Shown here: positions 1-7,639 of the stretch, piece after piece | Layout: each line of letters starts with the position of its first letter | How positions within the stretch are numbered: position 1 is the first letter of the stretch | Assembly (NCBI GenBank): GCA_900549415.1 | Contig: URNX01000059.1 | Coordinates: forward strand, 1 to 17,373 | DNA length: 17,373 nucleotides | Reading direction: 5' to 3' | Source of the DNA: an uncultured bacterium | GTDB taxonomy: Bacteria; Verrucomicrobiota; Lentisphaeria; Victivallales; UBA1829 | Position numbers and translations under genes: made by a program | Notes under the pieces: generated by a model | What the model was told of the DNA's origin: nothing | What the model saw: the letters and a program-made list of their open reading frames with translations, nothing else | Database searches by the model: none

Positions 1-1149
1 TTTTATTGCTTCTTGAGCTAATTTATCGTGGAGACGATCTGTTTCCCACTTTTGAACTCTGTCATATTCTCCCTCACTTGATCGTCCATTATTCAATGCC
101 GCAAGTGCATCTTTTGCTGTTTTATATACAAGGTCTTTTTGATTCCCGACGGTGTATCCTCCACCATCTCCACCAAAATTATATGCTCTATAGCCATCCG
201 CTTCATTTCCAACAATCACAGCAGAATGTCCCGTTGAGCTGTCGGTGTCTATGACATGATAAATGTCTCTTCCGAGTAGATCAATAGAGGTCATAACCCA
301 ATTATTGACATATGCGAAATTATTCCATCCATCAGGATAGCCTATAGGATCTGTCGTCTGCCATTTGCCTTGATCAGCTCGATAATTTCGGTAAAGGAAC
401 GTATAACCAAGCCCGCCAATGTAGGGCTTACCTGTAAACATGGCCTCGACACTTTCTGTTTCTCCGAAAGCGGTGATAGCAATATCCCTCCCTCCGATAT
501 TCAGGGAATTTCCAAGCATATCATTGAACATCACCCCGTCTTTGCTCGACAAAATCGGATTGCCGCCCGTGACATAAGGTTCATTTATAAAATTTGTTGC
601 CCCGCGATGAATCAGAGCGAGTCCATCCCAAAGAAAATCCTCGCTCTTGTCGCCATACATTGCGGATGCGATTTGACCATCCATATGATAATCGAATGCG
701 GCGACCTGCCGACCGTTTTCCTGAATCTCAAGAATTTTATCCAAATAGCCATAACGATAGGATTTTTCACCCTCTTTCACCATGCGCCCGGCCGCATCAT
801 ATTGGTATTTGGTGACTTTCCCTTCGCAGGTTGAAGAAATCAGCTGATTCGCTTTATCGTAAATATAAGTAGTTGTTTTTTCATTGACTGTCTTACTCAA
901 AATATTTCCGGCTGGATCGTAAACATAATGCTCCACCATTCTGCGGCTGAGCGCATCCACGACTGCAACAAGCTGACCTTTCTTGTCATATTGATACTGC
1001 TGCAGTTTTCCGTTGACCGCTCGACCAGTCAGCGTACCGTCCGCAGCATAGAAATATTCCAGCGATGCAATTGGCTTCGCATTTGCTTCCGCAAGCAGAA
1101 AAACAACACTTACACTCGCCAGCAATAATTTTAGATCTTTTCCGTTCAT
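1..1149 (-). CDS. Small secreted Rhs-tip protein with a swapped C-terminal tail (3' end cut by window edge)
   Basis: A reading frame of 383 codons starts at ATG 1149-1147 and is still open at base 1. Upstream is GGGAGG at 1152-1157. Residues 1-24 look like a signal peptide: Lys4 and Lys7, a hydrophobic stretch from Leu8 to Leu19, then an A-x-A site at Ala22-Asn23-Ala24. YD-type repeats follow (YDPAGNILSKTVN, YDKANQL, YDAAGRMVKEG), then the Rhs core with FTGKPYIGGLGY and GKWQTTDPIGYPDGWNNFAY. All of this closely matches the end of the large Rhs protein at 13693-17292. From about residue 292 the tail differs completely. It has GHSAVIVG with His308 and a later EYDRVQKWETDRLHDK segment, a pattern I associate with permuted papain/NlpC-like domains. 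Most Rhs proteins exceed 1000 residues, so this is a miniature. It could be a toxin-delivery cassette or an orphan tip that gained a signal peptide. The Rhs assignment is secure; the tail function is inference. Confidence 0.85.
   Translation of the reverse strand, partial: MNGKDLKLLLASVSVVFLLAEANAKPIASLEYFYAADGTLTGRAVNGKLQQYQYDKKGQLVAVVDALSRRMVEHYVYDPAGNILSKTVNEKTTTYIYDKANQLISSTCEGKVTKYQYDAAGRMVKEGEKSYRYGYLDKILEIQENGRQVAAFDYHMDGQIASAMYGDKSEDFLWDGLALIHRGATNFINEPYVTGGNPILSSKDGVMFNDMLGNSLNIGGRDIAITAFGETESVEAMFTGKPYIGGLGYTFLYRNYRADQGKWQTTDPIGYPDGWNNFAYVNNWVMTSIDLLGRDIYHVIDTDSSTGHSAVIVGNEADGYRAYNFGGDGGGYTVGNQKDLVYKTAKDALAALNNGRSSEGEYDRVQKWETDRLHDKLAQEAIK
300..1060 (-). repeat. Rhs tip/core repeat, copy 1
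   Basis: This stretch matches 14152-14912 in the same orientation with strong nucleotide similarity. For example, the segment around 545-575 differs from that around 14401-14431 at only a few positions. It encodes the last YD repeats and the core domain of the small Rhs protein. Similarity stops just before the unique C-terminal tail. Boundaries are judged by eye. Confidence 0.8.
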
Positions 1150-1171
1150 ATGCCTCCCTTATTTTTTTTAA

Positions 1172-1201
1172 AGTATCACACATCAAAGAAATATCAAGCA
1201 A
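1172..1201 (-). promoter_or_regulatory. Candidate promoter of the small Rhs gene
   Basis: On the minus strand TTGCTT (1201-1196) and GATACT (1177-1172) are separated by 18 bases. The -10 box is preceded by TGT, an extended -10 context. It lies about 23 bases before the ATG, giving a short leader that contains the GGGAGG ribosome binding site. The match to the sigma-70 consensus is partial. Another TTGACA at 1304-1299 has no good -10 partner. Confidence 0.3.
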
Positions 1202-1536
1202 AACTTTAAAGAAAAAACATATTTTTCGAATATTGCCATAATTCCTGCAGGTTACTCGCAATAAGAAGGCTCAGGACTTCAATAAGAGAATGAAAATTTG
1301 TCAAGATTCGAAACACTTGCAAACTTTACAAAACGGTATAAATTAACGAAGGAACAATAATCCGTCAAAAACAAATGTGCGCAAAAATCCGGACACTACC
1401 GTTCTTTTGTTAACCCTAAAATGGTCGACGGTTTCTTGTTGAATGAAACGTGCGTCTGCCGGGCCGCGTCTTGTTCAGGCGTCGTTCGACATTCATCCGC
1501 CGCAGTTTTCAGTGGACCTGAAGCGAATTGGAAACA
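1202..1536. other. Gene-free spacer between the small Rhs gene and the AraC gene
   Basis: No convincing reading frame was found on either strand. The part nearest the Rhs gene is AT-rich and the rest is more balanced. At 1373-1401 there is a short stretch ending in GGACACTACC that resembles insertion-sequence termini, possibly IS256-like, but no transposase remnant adjoins it. No tRNA or clear terminator was recognised. Confidence 0.5.
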
Positions 1537-2325
1537 TCATTTTCCGGAGTCGGCATTGACTCGGAGACTTCGTCGGTAGGTTCCGGGAGACTGATGGAAC
1601 GCGGCTTTGAAACGATGCGAAAAATAGTACGGATCCGAAAAACCCGTTCGGGAGGCGATTTCATTTAAAGTCAAATCCGAAGCCTCCAGAAGTGCGGTTG
1701 CAAGACGCAGCATGCGGCTCTCGCGGTAACGCTGAGGCGTCGTTCCCGTGTGCTCGCGGAATAAACGGAAAAATACGGAACGGGACAGACCTGTCAGATG
1801 CGCGATTTCTTCAAAATCTTCATAATGGAAGTTCAAATCGTTCAGAAGCCGTTGCGCATGAAGGATTTGCGGCGGAACCGCATTCAGATCCGGACGGGAA
1901 TTCCCTCGAAGGACGATTTCCTCCAGCAGGTGCCGTGTCAGAATGTGCCATCCGGGCGAGCGGGAAAGGTAAAGTTCGTACGCTTCGGTGATGCTGTCGC
2001 AGATGCGGGCAAAAACCGTTTCCTCCGGACAGCATCTGTAACAGTTTCCGGAACACCGCTTCCAGTCGGGCGTGTGCTCCGGGACGAAATGACACCAGAT
2101 TCCCGTCCAGGTCGTCTTTACCTCGTAGCTGCGCGGGCGACCGGGCGAAAAGAGAAAAACGCTTCCCTGCGTCAGCTCGCACAGACGTCTGTTTTCTGAA
2201 AACACGGAACACGAGCCTTCCGGCGTCACGATCATATTCCAGTCGAACGCGCGCGGTCCGAACCACTTGAAGCCCGGCTGCACCCGGCTGTCTTTCCCCA
2301 TAATAATACCGGATTCCGATTTCAT
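1537..2325 (-). CDS. AraC-family transcriptional regulator
   Basis: This 262-residue protein has the usual AraC layout: an N-terminal sensing half (about 15-140) and a C-terminal DNA-binding domain (about 155-253). The binding domain shows both helix-turn-helix units: FEEIAHLTGLSRSVFFRLF (171-189), and LNEIASRTGFSDPYYFSHRF (220-239) followed by the SPGTYR signature near 246-251. The N-terminal part, with the PGRPRSYEV and WTGIWCHF motifs, fits a cupin-like effector pocket that typically senses a sugar or small metabolite. The ligand cannot be told from sequence. The ATG at 2325 is preceded by AAGGAGA at good spacing. The gene diverges from the SDR gene at 2506, so it may control that gene and itself. 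Nothing links it directly to the hydrolase operon downstream, and insertion debris now separates them. Confidence 0.93.
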   Translation of the reverse strand: MKSESGIIMGKDSRVQPGFKWFGPRAFDWNMIVTPEGSCSVFSENRRLCELTQGSVFLFSPGRPRSYEVKTTWTGIWCHFVPEHTPDWKRCSGNCYRCCPEETVFARICDSITEAYELYLSRSPGWHILTRHLLEEIVLRGNSRPDLNAVPPQILHAQRLLNDLNFHYEDFEEIAHLTGLSRSVFFRLFREHTGTTPQRYRESRMLRLATALLEASDLTLNEIASRTGFSDPYYFSHRFKAAFHQSPGTYRRSLRVNADSGK

Positions 2326-2348
2326 TGAGTTCTCCTTGTTTCCCCCAT

Positions 2349-2377
2349 ACTGTAACAGCTCCCCGGCGGCATGTCAA
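2349..2377 (-). promoter_or_regulatory. Sigma-70-like promoter of the AraC-family gene
   Basis: The minus strand has a perfect TTGACA (2377-2372), a 17-base spacer, and TACAGT (2354-2349), a 4/6 match to the -10 consensus. Transcription would begin near 2342, about 17 bases upstream of the ATG at 2325, leaving room for the AAGGAGA ribosome binding site. This is the best promoter match noticed in the window. Confidence 0.6.
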
Positions 2378-2431
2378 GACGCATTTAAGAAAAATAGAGA
2401 CGATATTGCAAAAAATAAGGACGATCTCTCA

Positions 2432-2460
2432 TTTTCAAAACGGGGAACGTCGAGTATATT
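2432..2460 (+). promoter_or_regulatory. Candidate promoter of the SDR gene
   Basis: TTTTCA (2432-2437) and TATATT (2455-2460) are separated by 17 bases and lie about 45 bases before the preferred SDR start at 2506. It points away from the AraC promoter, giving a divergent pair with about 55 bases between the two -35 boxes. The -35 box is weak. Confidence 0.35.
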
Positions 2461-2505
2461 TAAATGCAGGGACAGGGAAACCGTAAAGCAAAACGTGAGG
2501 ATACG

Positions 2506-3162
2506 ATGAAGACAGTTGTGCTGACAGGGGCGTCATCCGGGATCGGATATGCCGCAGCGAAGAGATTTGCAGCCGAAGGATGGCGGGCGGTGCTCATGGC
2601 CAGGCGCGGAGCGCTGCTGCGCGAGATCGCGGAAGGTCTTCCCGGCGGAGAGGCGCGCCATCCGGTTGTCGCCGGGGATTATGCGGAAGAGGAAACGATG
2701 CGGCGTTTGAATGAAGAACTGGAGAAGAGGGGGATTGTGTCCGTTGATGCGCTTGTCAACTGCGCCGGCGTTTCGATGACGGATCCGGTTCTTGATTCTC
2801 CGTTCGAGCGGTGGAGAAAACCGCTCGACGTCATGCTCGACGGCGCAATCCGGGTTACGCGGGCGGTTGCGCCGCGAATGAGGGAGGGCGGCCGCATCGT
2901 TCATGTGACTTCAATTCACGCCCGGCGCGCCGAACGCGGCTCCTCCGCATACGGGATCGCAAAAGCCGCGATCGAACAGTTCTGTCGTGGGCTCGCGCTC
3001 GAACTTGCGGACCGCGGAATTCTCGCGAACTCTGTTGCGCCCGGATTCGTCGACACGCCGATGAGCTCCGCTGCGGGAAGTTCCGAACTGGAAACCGAGT
3101 GGTTCAGACAGAATTATGTCGCCGGGCGTCATCTCCCGCTTCGGCGCGCGGGAAAAGTCGAA
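2506..3162 (+). pseudogene. Short-chain dehydrogenase/reductase, C-terminus lost and fused to an insertion-sequence tail
   Basis: The product is a Rossmann-fold NAD(P)-dependent oxidoreductase of the classical SDR type. Seen here are the cofactor motif TGASSGIG (7-14), NCAG (85-88), the catalytic serine in VTS (Ser136), and Tyr149-x-x-x-Lys153 in YGIAK. The later NSVAPGFVDTPM motif (175-186) is typical. The start at 2506 has GAGG at proper distance; the in-frame ATG at 2464 lacks one. The normal SDR ending is RHLPLRRAGKPEE followed by about 35 residues with a conserved glycine-rich final strand. Here the match stops after RRAGKVE, near residue 219. The frame then continues without a stop into an ISL3-type transposase tail that ends at 3294. 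The catalytic core is complete, but the missing last strand makes a stable enzyme doubtful. The substrate is unknown. Confidence 0.85.
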
Positions 3163-3300
3163 GGGTTGAACAGGAAAATAAATCTGACTATCAGAAAATC
3201 ATTCGGATTTCGGACGCTCAAAATTGCAAAAGTGTGCTTATATCACCAGCTTGGCGAACTCCCAGAACCGGATTTCGCCCACAAATTCTGGTGAAGAGGC
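3158..3300 (+). pseudogene. C-terminal remnant of an ISL3-family transposase with its right end
   Basis: The reading frame EGLNRKINLTIRKSFGFRT, then ALYH-like CLYHQLGELPEPDF and HKFW before the TGA at 3292-3294, resembles the end of ISL3-family (IS204/IS1001/IS1096/IS1165) transposases. These end with E-G-(L/I)-N-x-K-I and G-F-R-x motifs, and the glutamate is the last residue of the catalytic DDE triad. After the stop, CACAAATTCTGGTGAAGAGG (about 3280-3299) looks like the terminal inverted repeat of such an element. Everything upstream of the catalytic glutamate is missing and replaced by the SDR gene. The family call comes from motif memory, not from an alignment. Confidence 0.65.
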
Positions 3301-3447
3301 GAATTTCAAAACAAGGAGTTGAAAAAACGGACAAGGTGTATTAGAGTATTCCCCAACAAGGAATCTTTGCTCAGGATCGCCACGGCGCTCCTGATCGAAC
3401 TGGACGAAAAATGGCTTGCCAATGGGAAGGTCTATCTGAAAGGTTGA
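3301..3447 (+). pseudogene. C-terminal remnant of an IS256-family (mutator) transposase
   Basis: Forty-eight codons and a TGA read NKELKKRTR, then RVFPNKESLLRIATALL, ELDEKWLANGKVYL. This is the characteristic end of IS256-type transposases, whose canonical form is FNKELKRRTRVVRIFPNEESLLRLVTALLxExSEEWxTGKxYL. There is no start codon, and the remnant begins exactly where the ISL3 right end stops. The ISL3 element therefore probably jumped into an IS256 transposase gene. The bases after the stop (about 3463-3489) may include the IS256 right inverted repeat. The remnant sits directly upstream of the pseudopilin operon. Confidence 0.75.
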
Positions 3448-3515
3448 CGGCAGAGATTCGGAGAATTTACAGAAAAAACGTTACGTAGCCAAAACTCAAA
3501 CAAGGAGGATAAAAA

Positions 3516-4292
3516 ATGAATCGGAACGGTTGGACCGGACATGAGAACAGAAGAAGCCGCCATTCCCGCCGGGGAATAGGATTCACCCTGGTGGAACTTC
3601 TGATCACGATTGCGATTATCGCGATTCTATGCGCCATTCTTCTGCCGGCTCTGAGCAAGGTTCGGGAGAAAGGACGCTCCATCTCCTGCCTCAACAACCT
3701 CAAACAGCTGGGTCTGCACATGCACATGTACGCCGACGACAATGGTGATTTTCTCCCCTCTCCGGAGTGTCCGAACACCCCGACCGCCTGGACTCCCAAC
3801 TACAACTGGGCGGCGCGGCTGAACGTCTATGCCAACCCCGGCAACGAGAGAGGAATCACCACCGGAACCCAGGCGGAACGAGTGAAATATTTTCAGCAGT
3901 TCCGCTGTCCGTCCCTGCCTTTCAGCGGGATACTTACCGCCAAGGAGGAGGTCTACGGAATGAATCCCTATCTGACCGGCATCTGGAGTAGCCGGCAACC
4001 AGCCTGCCGGAGCAAAATCGGCCAGACCGGAACCGCCTATGTGCCGGAGGGTTCCCCTTCCAACACGGCTATCCTTGCCGACAGCATCTACGTTTCGACC
4101 TCGTCACCGGCGGGGTTTAAAGCGCAGCTGAGCCGTCTGGCCTGCTCCGACAGCGAAGCGGTGCTTCGTCACAGCAACAACTGCAACACGTTGATGGGGG
4201 ACGGCGCCGCCCGGAGCAACAGCCGCGCCGATTTGACCGTCAAGCTCAAATTCAAAACCGTCTACACGCCGGACGGCGTTAAACTGAATTGA
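3516..4292 (+). CDS. Type II-secretion-like pseudopilin of the H-X9-DG class
   Basis: This 258-residue protein begins with a basic leader and the prepilin signature G22 / FTLVELLITIAIIAILCAIL. The predicted prepilin-peptidase cut lies after Gly22, with the conserved glutamate at +5 (Glu27) and one hydrophobic helix. The next segment, SKVREKGRSISCLNNLKQLG followed by YADDNGDFLPSP, is typical of the abundant pseudopilin-like proteins of Lentisphaerota and Planctomycetota. Near the end, His219, nine residues and Asp229-Gly230 match the H-X9-DG motif that defines the family. AAGGAGGAT precedes the ATG at ideal distance. The stop is 26 bases before the next gene, so it leads the hydrolase operon. 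The role of such proteins is not established. They may be surface or secretion-system components tied to export or display of the enzymes encoded next to them. Confidence 0.9.
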   Translation: MNRNGWTGHENRRSRHSRRGIGFTLVELLITIAIIAILCAILLPALSKVREKGRSISCLNNLKQLGLHMHMYADDNGDFLPSPECPNTPTAWTPNYNWAARLNVYANPGNERGITTGTQAERVKYFQQFRCPSLPFSGILTAKEEVYGMNPYLTGIWSSRQPACRSKIGQTGTAYVPEGSPSNTAILADSIYVSTSSPAGFKAQLSRLACSDSEAVLRHSNNCNTLMGDGAARSNSRADLTVKLKFKTVYTPDGVKLN

Positions 4293-4318
4293 ACCAAACC
4301 AGAAATCGGGAGGATAAT

Positions 4319-7300
4319 ATGTCTTTGTATTGGAAGCCTTTTGTATTCATAATTATGCTCGGCGCTGCGGCCGGAGCCGTCGCCGCACCGTGGAAAGCGG
4401 TTCCGGAAGATGACGGTTCCTTCCGGATCGGAGAACAGCAATTCCGGCTCTGCCACTACAATCCCCGCTGGCAGGGCTCAGAACAGTCCGCACGGACTAT
4501 TTCGGCGACATTCCGGCAAAAAACCGCGGAACGTTTCCAGCTGGAGGCGCAGTGGAAACTTGCTGACGGCAAAACCGTTCCGCTCCGGGAGGAGATTCGA
4601 CAGGAGCCGGGGGGGACGTTCCATTACCGGGCCTCGATCTCCGTTCCGGAACCGGTTCCGACCGCTACGCTGATTCTGACCACCCACTTCCCCTGTGACA
4701 CGCCGAACCTCGCCATCCATGTCGACGGAAAAACAATATCCCTGCCGGCGAAGTACCAGCGGCTCTCGCTCTTCGGCGGACCGGCCCGCCGTCTGGAACT
4801 TTTCTGGGAGGGGGGGAGCTGCCGTTTTGACGGCGACTTTCAGGTGATCGTGCAGGATAACCGGCGTTACAAGAGTAACGGTTTTTCCGTACGAATTTTC
4901 CGGGATCCGCTCAACACGCCGGTCAAGACCTGGGAACTCTCCTTTCGCGGCACACCGGATCACCCCATCACACCGGCGGAGCTGAAAACCTTCCCGGTCC
5001 GTCTTACCGTCGCCAACCGTGCCTTCCGGGATGAGCAGCCCGGTGACGGCAAGGGCGGCTGGACCGATCAGGGACCGGAAAACGATCTGCGCGCCTTCGA
5101 ACTGGCCCCCCGGAAATTCCGGAACGTCGCGTTCGACATTCCCGCTTCCGGGAACGGCTGCCTGGTACTCTCCGGGCGCCGTCCGGATTCGCTTCGGGAG
5201 GCGGAGCTGCCCGTTTCCGTTCCGCCGGAATACGCAAGAAACCTCTATCTGCTGCATGCGGCAGCCTGGACCGGAACCACCTCCGACAAGACTGTTGCCA
5301 CAATCCGGATCGGTTATGCCGACGGTTCCACTCAGGAGCTGAAGGTCGTCGACGGCCGCGATGTGGGCAACTGGTGGGGACCACTGCCGCTGCAGAACGC
5401 AGCAGTGGCCTGGGAGACGGATAACGCCAGGACGAAAGTCGGGCTCTACCTTTCCTGCTTCCGGCTCGACCGGCCGGATCCGGTCAAACTCACCTTTCTG
5501 AACTCATCGGGACAGGTCTGGCTGCTGGCCGGGATTTCCTTCGGAAACGGCGGACTCCGGCTCGCTCCCGGTCCGGAGGATAAGGTGACGCTTCGGGCCG
5601 GCAAAGAGTATCTACCGCTGGCACCCTTCGAACGGATCGCCGCCGGGTCTCCTCTCGACCTCTCCAGTACGCTTGAAGCTCCCGCCGGAAAGTTCGGCAG
5701 GGTGATCTGCACGCCGTCCGGAGCATTCGGATTCGAGAAGCGGCCCGGTAAAACCATCCGCTTTCTCGGAATCAATCTGGTCAAGCACTGCAACTACCTC
5801 GACAAAGCGGAGGTCGACCGGCTGGTTGATTATCTGGCGGTCAACGGCTACAACTCGGTGCGGTTCCACCACTTCGAAAACGGCCTGCTCGACCCGAAAG
5901 CGGAAAATTCCACAACCTTCGACCCGGCCCGGCTCGACCAGCTCGACTACCTCTTCGCCCGGCTCAAGGAGCGCGGCATCTACTGCTGTCTTGATCTCTA
6001 CGCCAGCCGGGCGATCCGCCCGGGCGACAAGGTCGAGGAGATTCCGGCTTTCCGGGGATATGAGTTGAAAATGCTGCTCTCGATCAGTCCGTCGGCAATG
6101 CGGACCTGGAAGGCGTTTGTCCGGCAGCTGCTCACCCACCGCAACCCCTACACCGGGTTGACCTGGGGGGAGGATCCGGCTCTCTACAGCTTCAACCTGA
6201 TCAACGAGCAGACGCTGGTGGTCGAATGGAACCGCCTCTACCCGGAACTGGCCCCGCTTTTCGAGAAACGGTATGTCCAGTACCTCAAGGAACGCGGGCT
6301 CGACACTCCTGAGCGGATCAAGGCGCGCAACGGAGAATTCATCCGTTTTCTGAACGAGCTTGAGGGAGCGCGAATGGATGAGCAGATCCGTTTCCTCCGC
6401 GAAGAGCTCGGGGTCCGGACGCTGATCACCGACCACAACTACGTAAACAAGTTCACGATGCAGCCTCTCCGGGAGAGACTCGACTTCGTCGACAACCACC
6501 AGTACTGGGACCACCCGGAATTCGTCGAGCAGCGCTGGAGACTGCCGAATCGCTACCATCAGCGTTCCGCCCTCGCCCGGATGGCGGAGTTTCCCCGCGC
6601 AATGATGCCGACGCGCATCTTCGGGAAACCTTTCACAGTAACGGAATACAACTACTGCAATCCCAACCGGTTCCGCCGGGAGGCCGGTCCGCTGGCGGGA
6701 GCCTGGGCCGGATTCCAGAAGTGGAACGGGCTCTACCGTTTCGCCTGGAGCCACGCCCGTCCTCAGCCGGCAGGTAAGGGACGGGCGCCGGCGGGATTCG
6801 ACATCGCCAACGATCCGCAGGAGCTGCTCTCCGAACGGATTGTCCACGCCCTGTTCGTGCGGGGAGATGTCGCGCCGGGCCGGGAGGCCATCGCCTTCAC
6901 CGTCGACGATGCCCTGATCAGCAAACTCCCGAACCTCGACTGGGGGACCACCGACTACCCGACCGATTTCAACCGGCTCGGCCTCTTTCACCGGATCGGA
7001 ACGCTGACCGCGGGGAAACAGGTGCCCGGCGTCCAGGCGCTCCCGGTCGGAGACTGGTATCGCGGACTCTCCCAAACCGAACGCGCGGAAATCCGGCAGG
7101 CGGCGGATGAGAAACGCGCCGTGACCGACACCGGTGAAATCGAAATCGACGGAAAGAGCGGCCACTTCCGCTGTCTGACGCCCCGCTCCGAAGTGCTGGT
7201 CCTTCCCGGCGGAGACGCTGCCGGCAGGCTGCTCCGGGTCTCCGGCGCCACCGTCGCCCAGACCGTCGCCCTGATCTCAAAGGAGAAGCAACCGATCACG

Positions 7301-7639
7301 GCCGGCGGCGACCTGCTGCTTTTCCAGCTGACCCGGACCGGAAATACCGGCATGCGGTTCCGAGACCGGAAGGAACGGATTCTCGAAAGCTGGGGGACCC
7401 TCCCGGTCCTGCTTCAGCGCGGCTCTGCGCAAATTGAGATTGGAACGCTCCCGCCGGGAGCATGGCACGTGGTCGCGCTCTCGCCGGACGGAACCGAACG
7501 CGGCACGGTCCCCTCGGAATTCACAGGGGGGAAACTGCGCTTCACCGCCGCCAACGATGCGTTTCCACAAGGTGTCATGGCCTATTTCATTACCCGGAAG
7601 CAGCCCAATAACGTAGTCCCACAGAAACAGGAGCAATAA
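4319..7639 (+). CDS. Large secreted glycoside-hydrolase-like protein, GH-A clan TIM barrel
   Basis: The ATG at 4319 is chosen over the in-frame TTG at 4289 because GGGAGG lies just before it and the product then begins with a clean signal peptide (a hydrophobic stretch ending near Ala23). The protein has 1106 residues. Residues 24-470 look like beta-sandwich, carbohydrate-binding or accessory domains. Residues about 480-800 form a TIM barrel of the GH5/GH39-like clan. It opens with IRFLGINLVKHC and NGYNSVRFHHFENG, has the acid/base candidate Glu630 in FNLINEQ and the nucleophile candidate Glu776 in FTVTEYNYCNPNRF. Spacing and the NE/E pairing fit clan GH-A retaining enzymes. The last 250 residues are probably beta-rich. 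The target is presumably a polysaccharide outside the cytoplasm; the exact family and substrate cannot be given. It is flanked by the pseudopilin and joined back-to-back to the next hydrolase. Confidence 0.85.
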   Translation: MSLYWKPFVFIIMLGAAAGAVAAPWKAVPEDDGSFRIGEQQFRLCHYNPRWQGSEQSARTISATFRQKTAERFQLEAQWKLADGKTVPLREEIRQEPGGTFHYRASISVPEPVPTATLILTTHFPCDTPNLAIHVDGKTISLPAKYQRLSLFGGPARRLELFWEGGSCRFDGDFQVIVQDNRRYKSNGFSVRIFRDPLNTPVKTWELSFRGTPDHPITPAELKTFPVRLTVANRAFRDEQPGDGKGGWTDQGPENDLRAFELAPRKFRNVAFDIPASGNGCLVLSGRRPDSLREAELPVSVPPEYARNLYLLHAAAWTGTTSDKTVATIRIGYADGSTQELKVVDGRDVGNWWGPLPLQNAAVAWETDNARTKVGLYLSCFRLDRPDPVKLTFLNSSGQVWLLAGISFGNGGLRLAPGPEDKVTLRAGKEYLPLAPFERIAAGSPLDLSSTLEAPAGKFGRVICTPSGAFGFEKRPGKTIRFLGINLVKHCNYLDKAEVDRLVDYLAVNGYNSVRFHHFENGLLDPKAENSTTFDPARLDQLDYLFARLKERGIYCCLDLYASRAIRPGDKVEEIPAFRGYELKMLLSISPSAMRTWKAFVRQLLTHRNPYTGLTWGEDPALYSFNLINEQTLVVEWNRLYPELAPLFEKRYVQYLKERGLDTPERIKARNGEFIRFLNELEGARMDEQIRFLREELGVRTLITDHNYVNKFTMQPLRERLDFVDNHQYWDHPEFVEQRWRLPNRYHQRSALARMAEFPRAMMPTRIFGKPFTVTEYNYCNPNRFRREAGPLAGAWAGFQKWNGLYRFAWSHARPQPAGKGRAPAGFDIANDPQELLSERIVHALFVRGDVAPGREAIAFTVDDALISKLPNLDWGTTDYPTDFNRLGLFHRIGTLTAGKQVPGVQALPVGDWYRGLSQTERAEIRQAADEKRAVTDTGEIEIDGKSGHFRCLTPRSEVLVLPGGDAAGRLLRVSGATVAQTVALISKEKQPITAGGDLLLFQLTRTGNTGMRFRDRKERILESWGTLPVLLQRGSAQIEIGTLPPGAWHVVALSPDGTERGTVPSEFTGGKLRFTAANDAFPQGVMAYFITRKQPNNVVPQKQEQ

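Noticed and set aside
2464..2505. Upstream ATG start for the SDR gene
   Set aside because: It has no ribosome binding site and adds a basic 14-residue leader before the canonical Rossmann start. ATG 2506 follows GAGG.
4289..4318. Upstream TTG start for the large hydrolase
   Set aside because: It would place ten charged residues before the signal peptide. The ATG at 4319 has GGGAGG at proper spacing.
5612..7165. A 517-codon open frame on the minus strand opposite the large hydrolase
   Set aside because: It is a shadow of the GC-rich codon pattern. The product is low in motif content and overlaps the catalytic barrel of the real gene.
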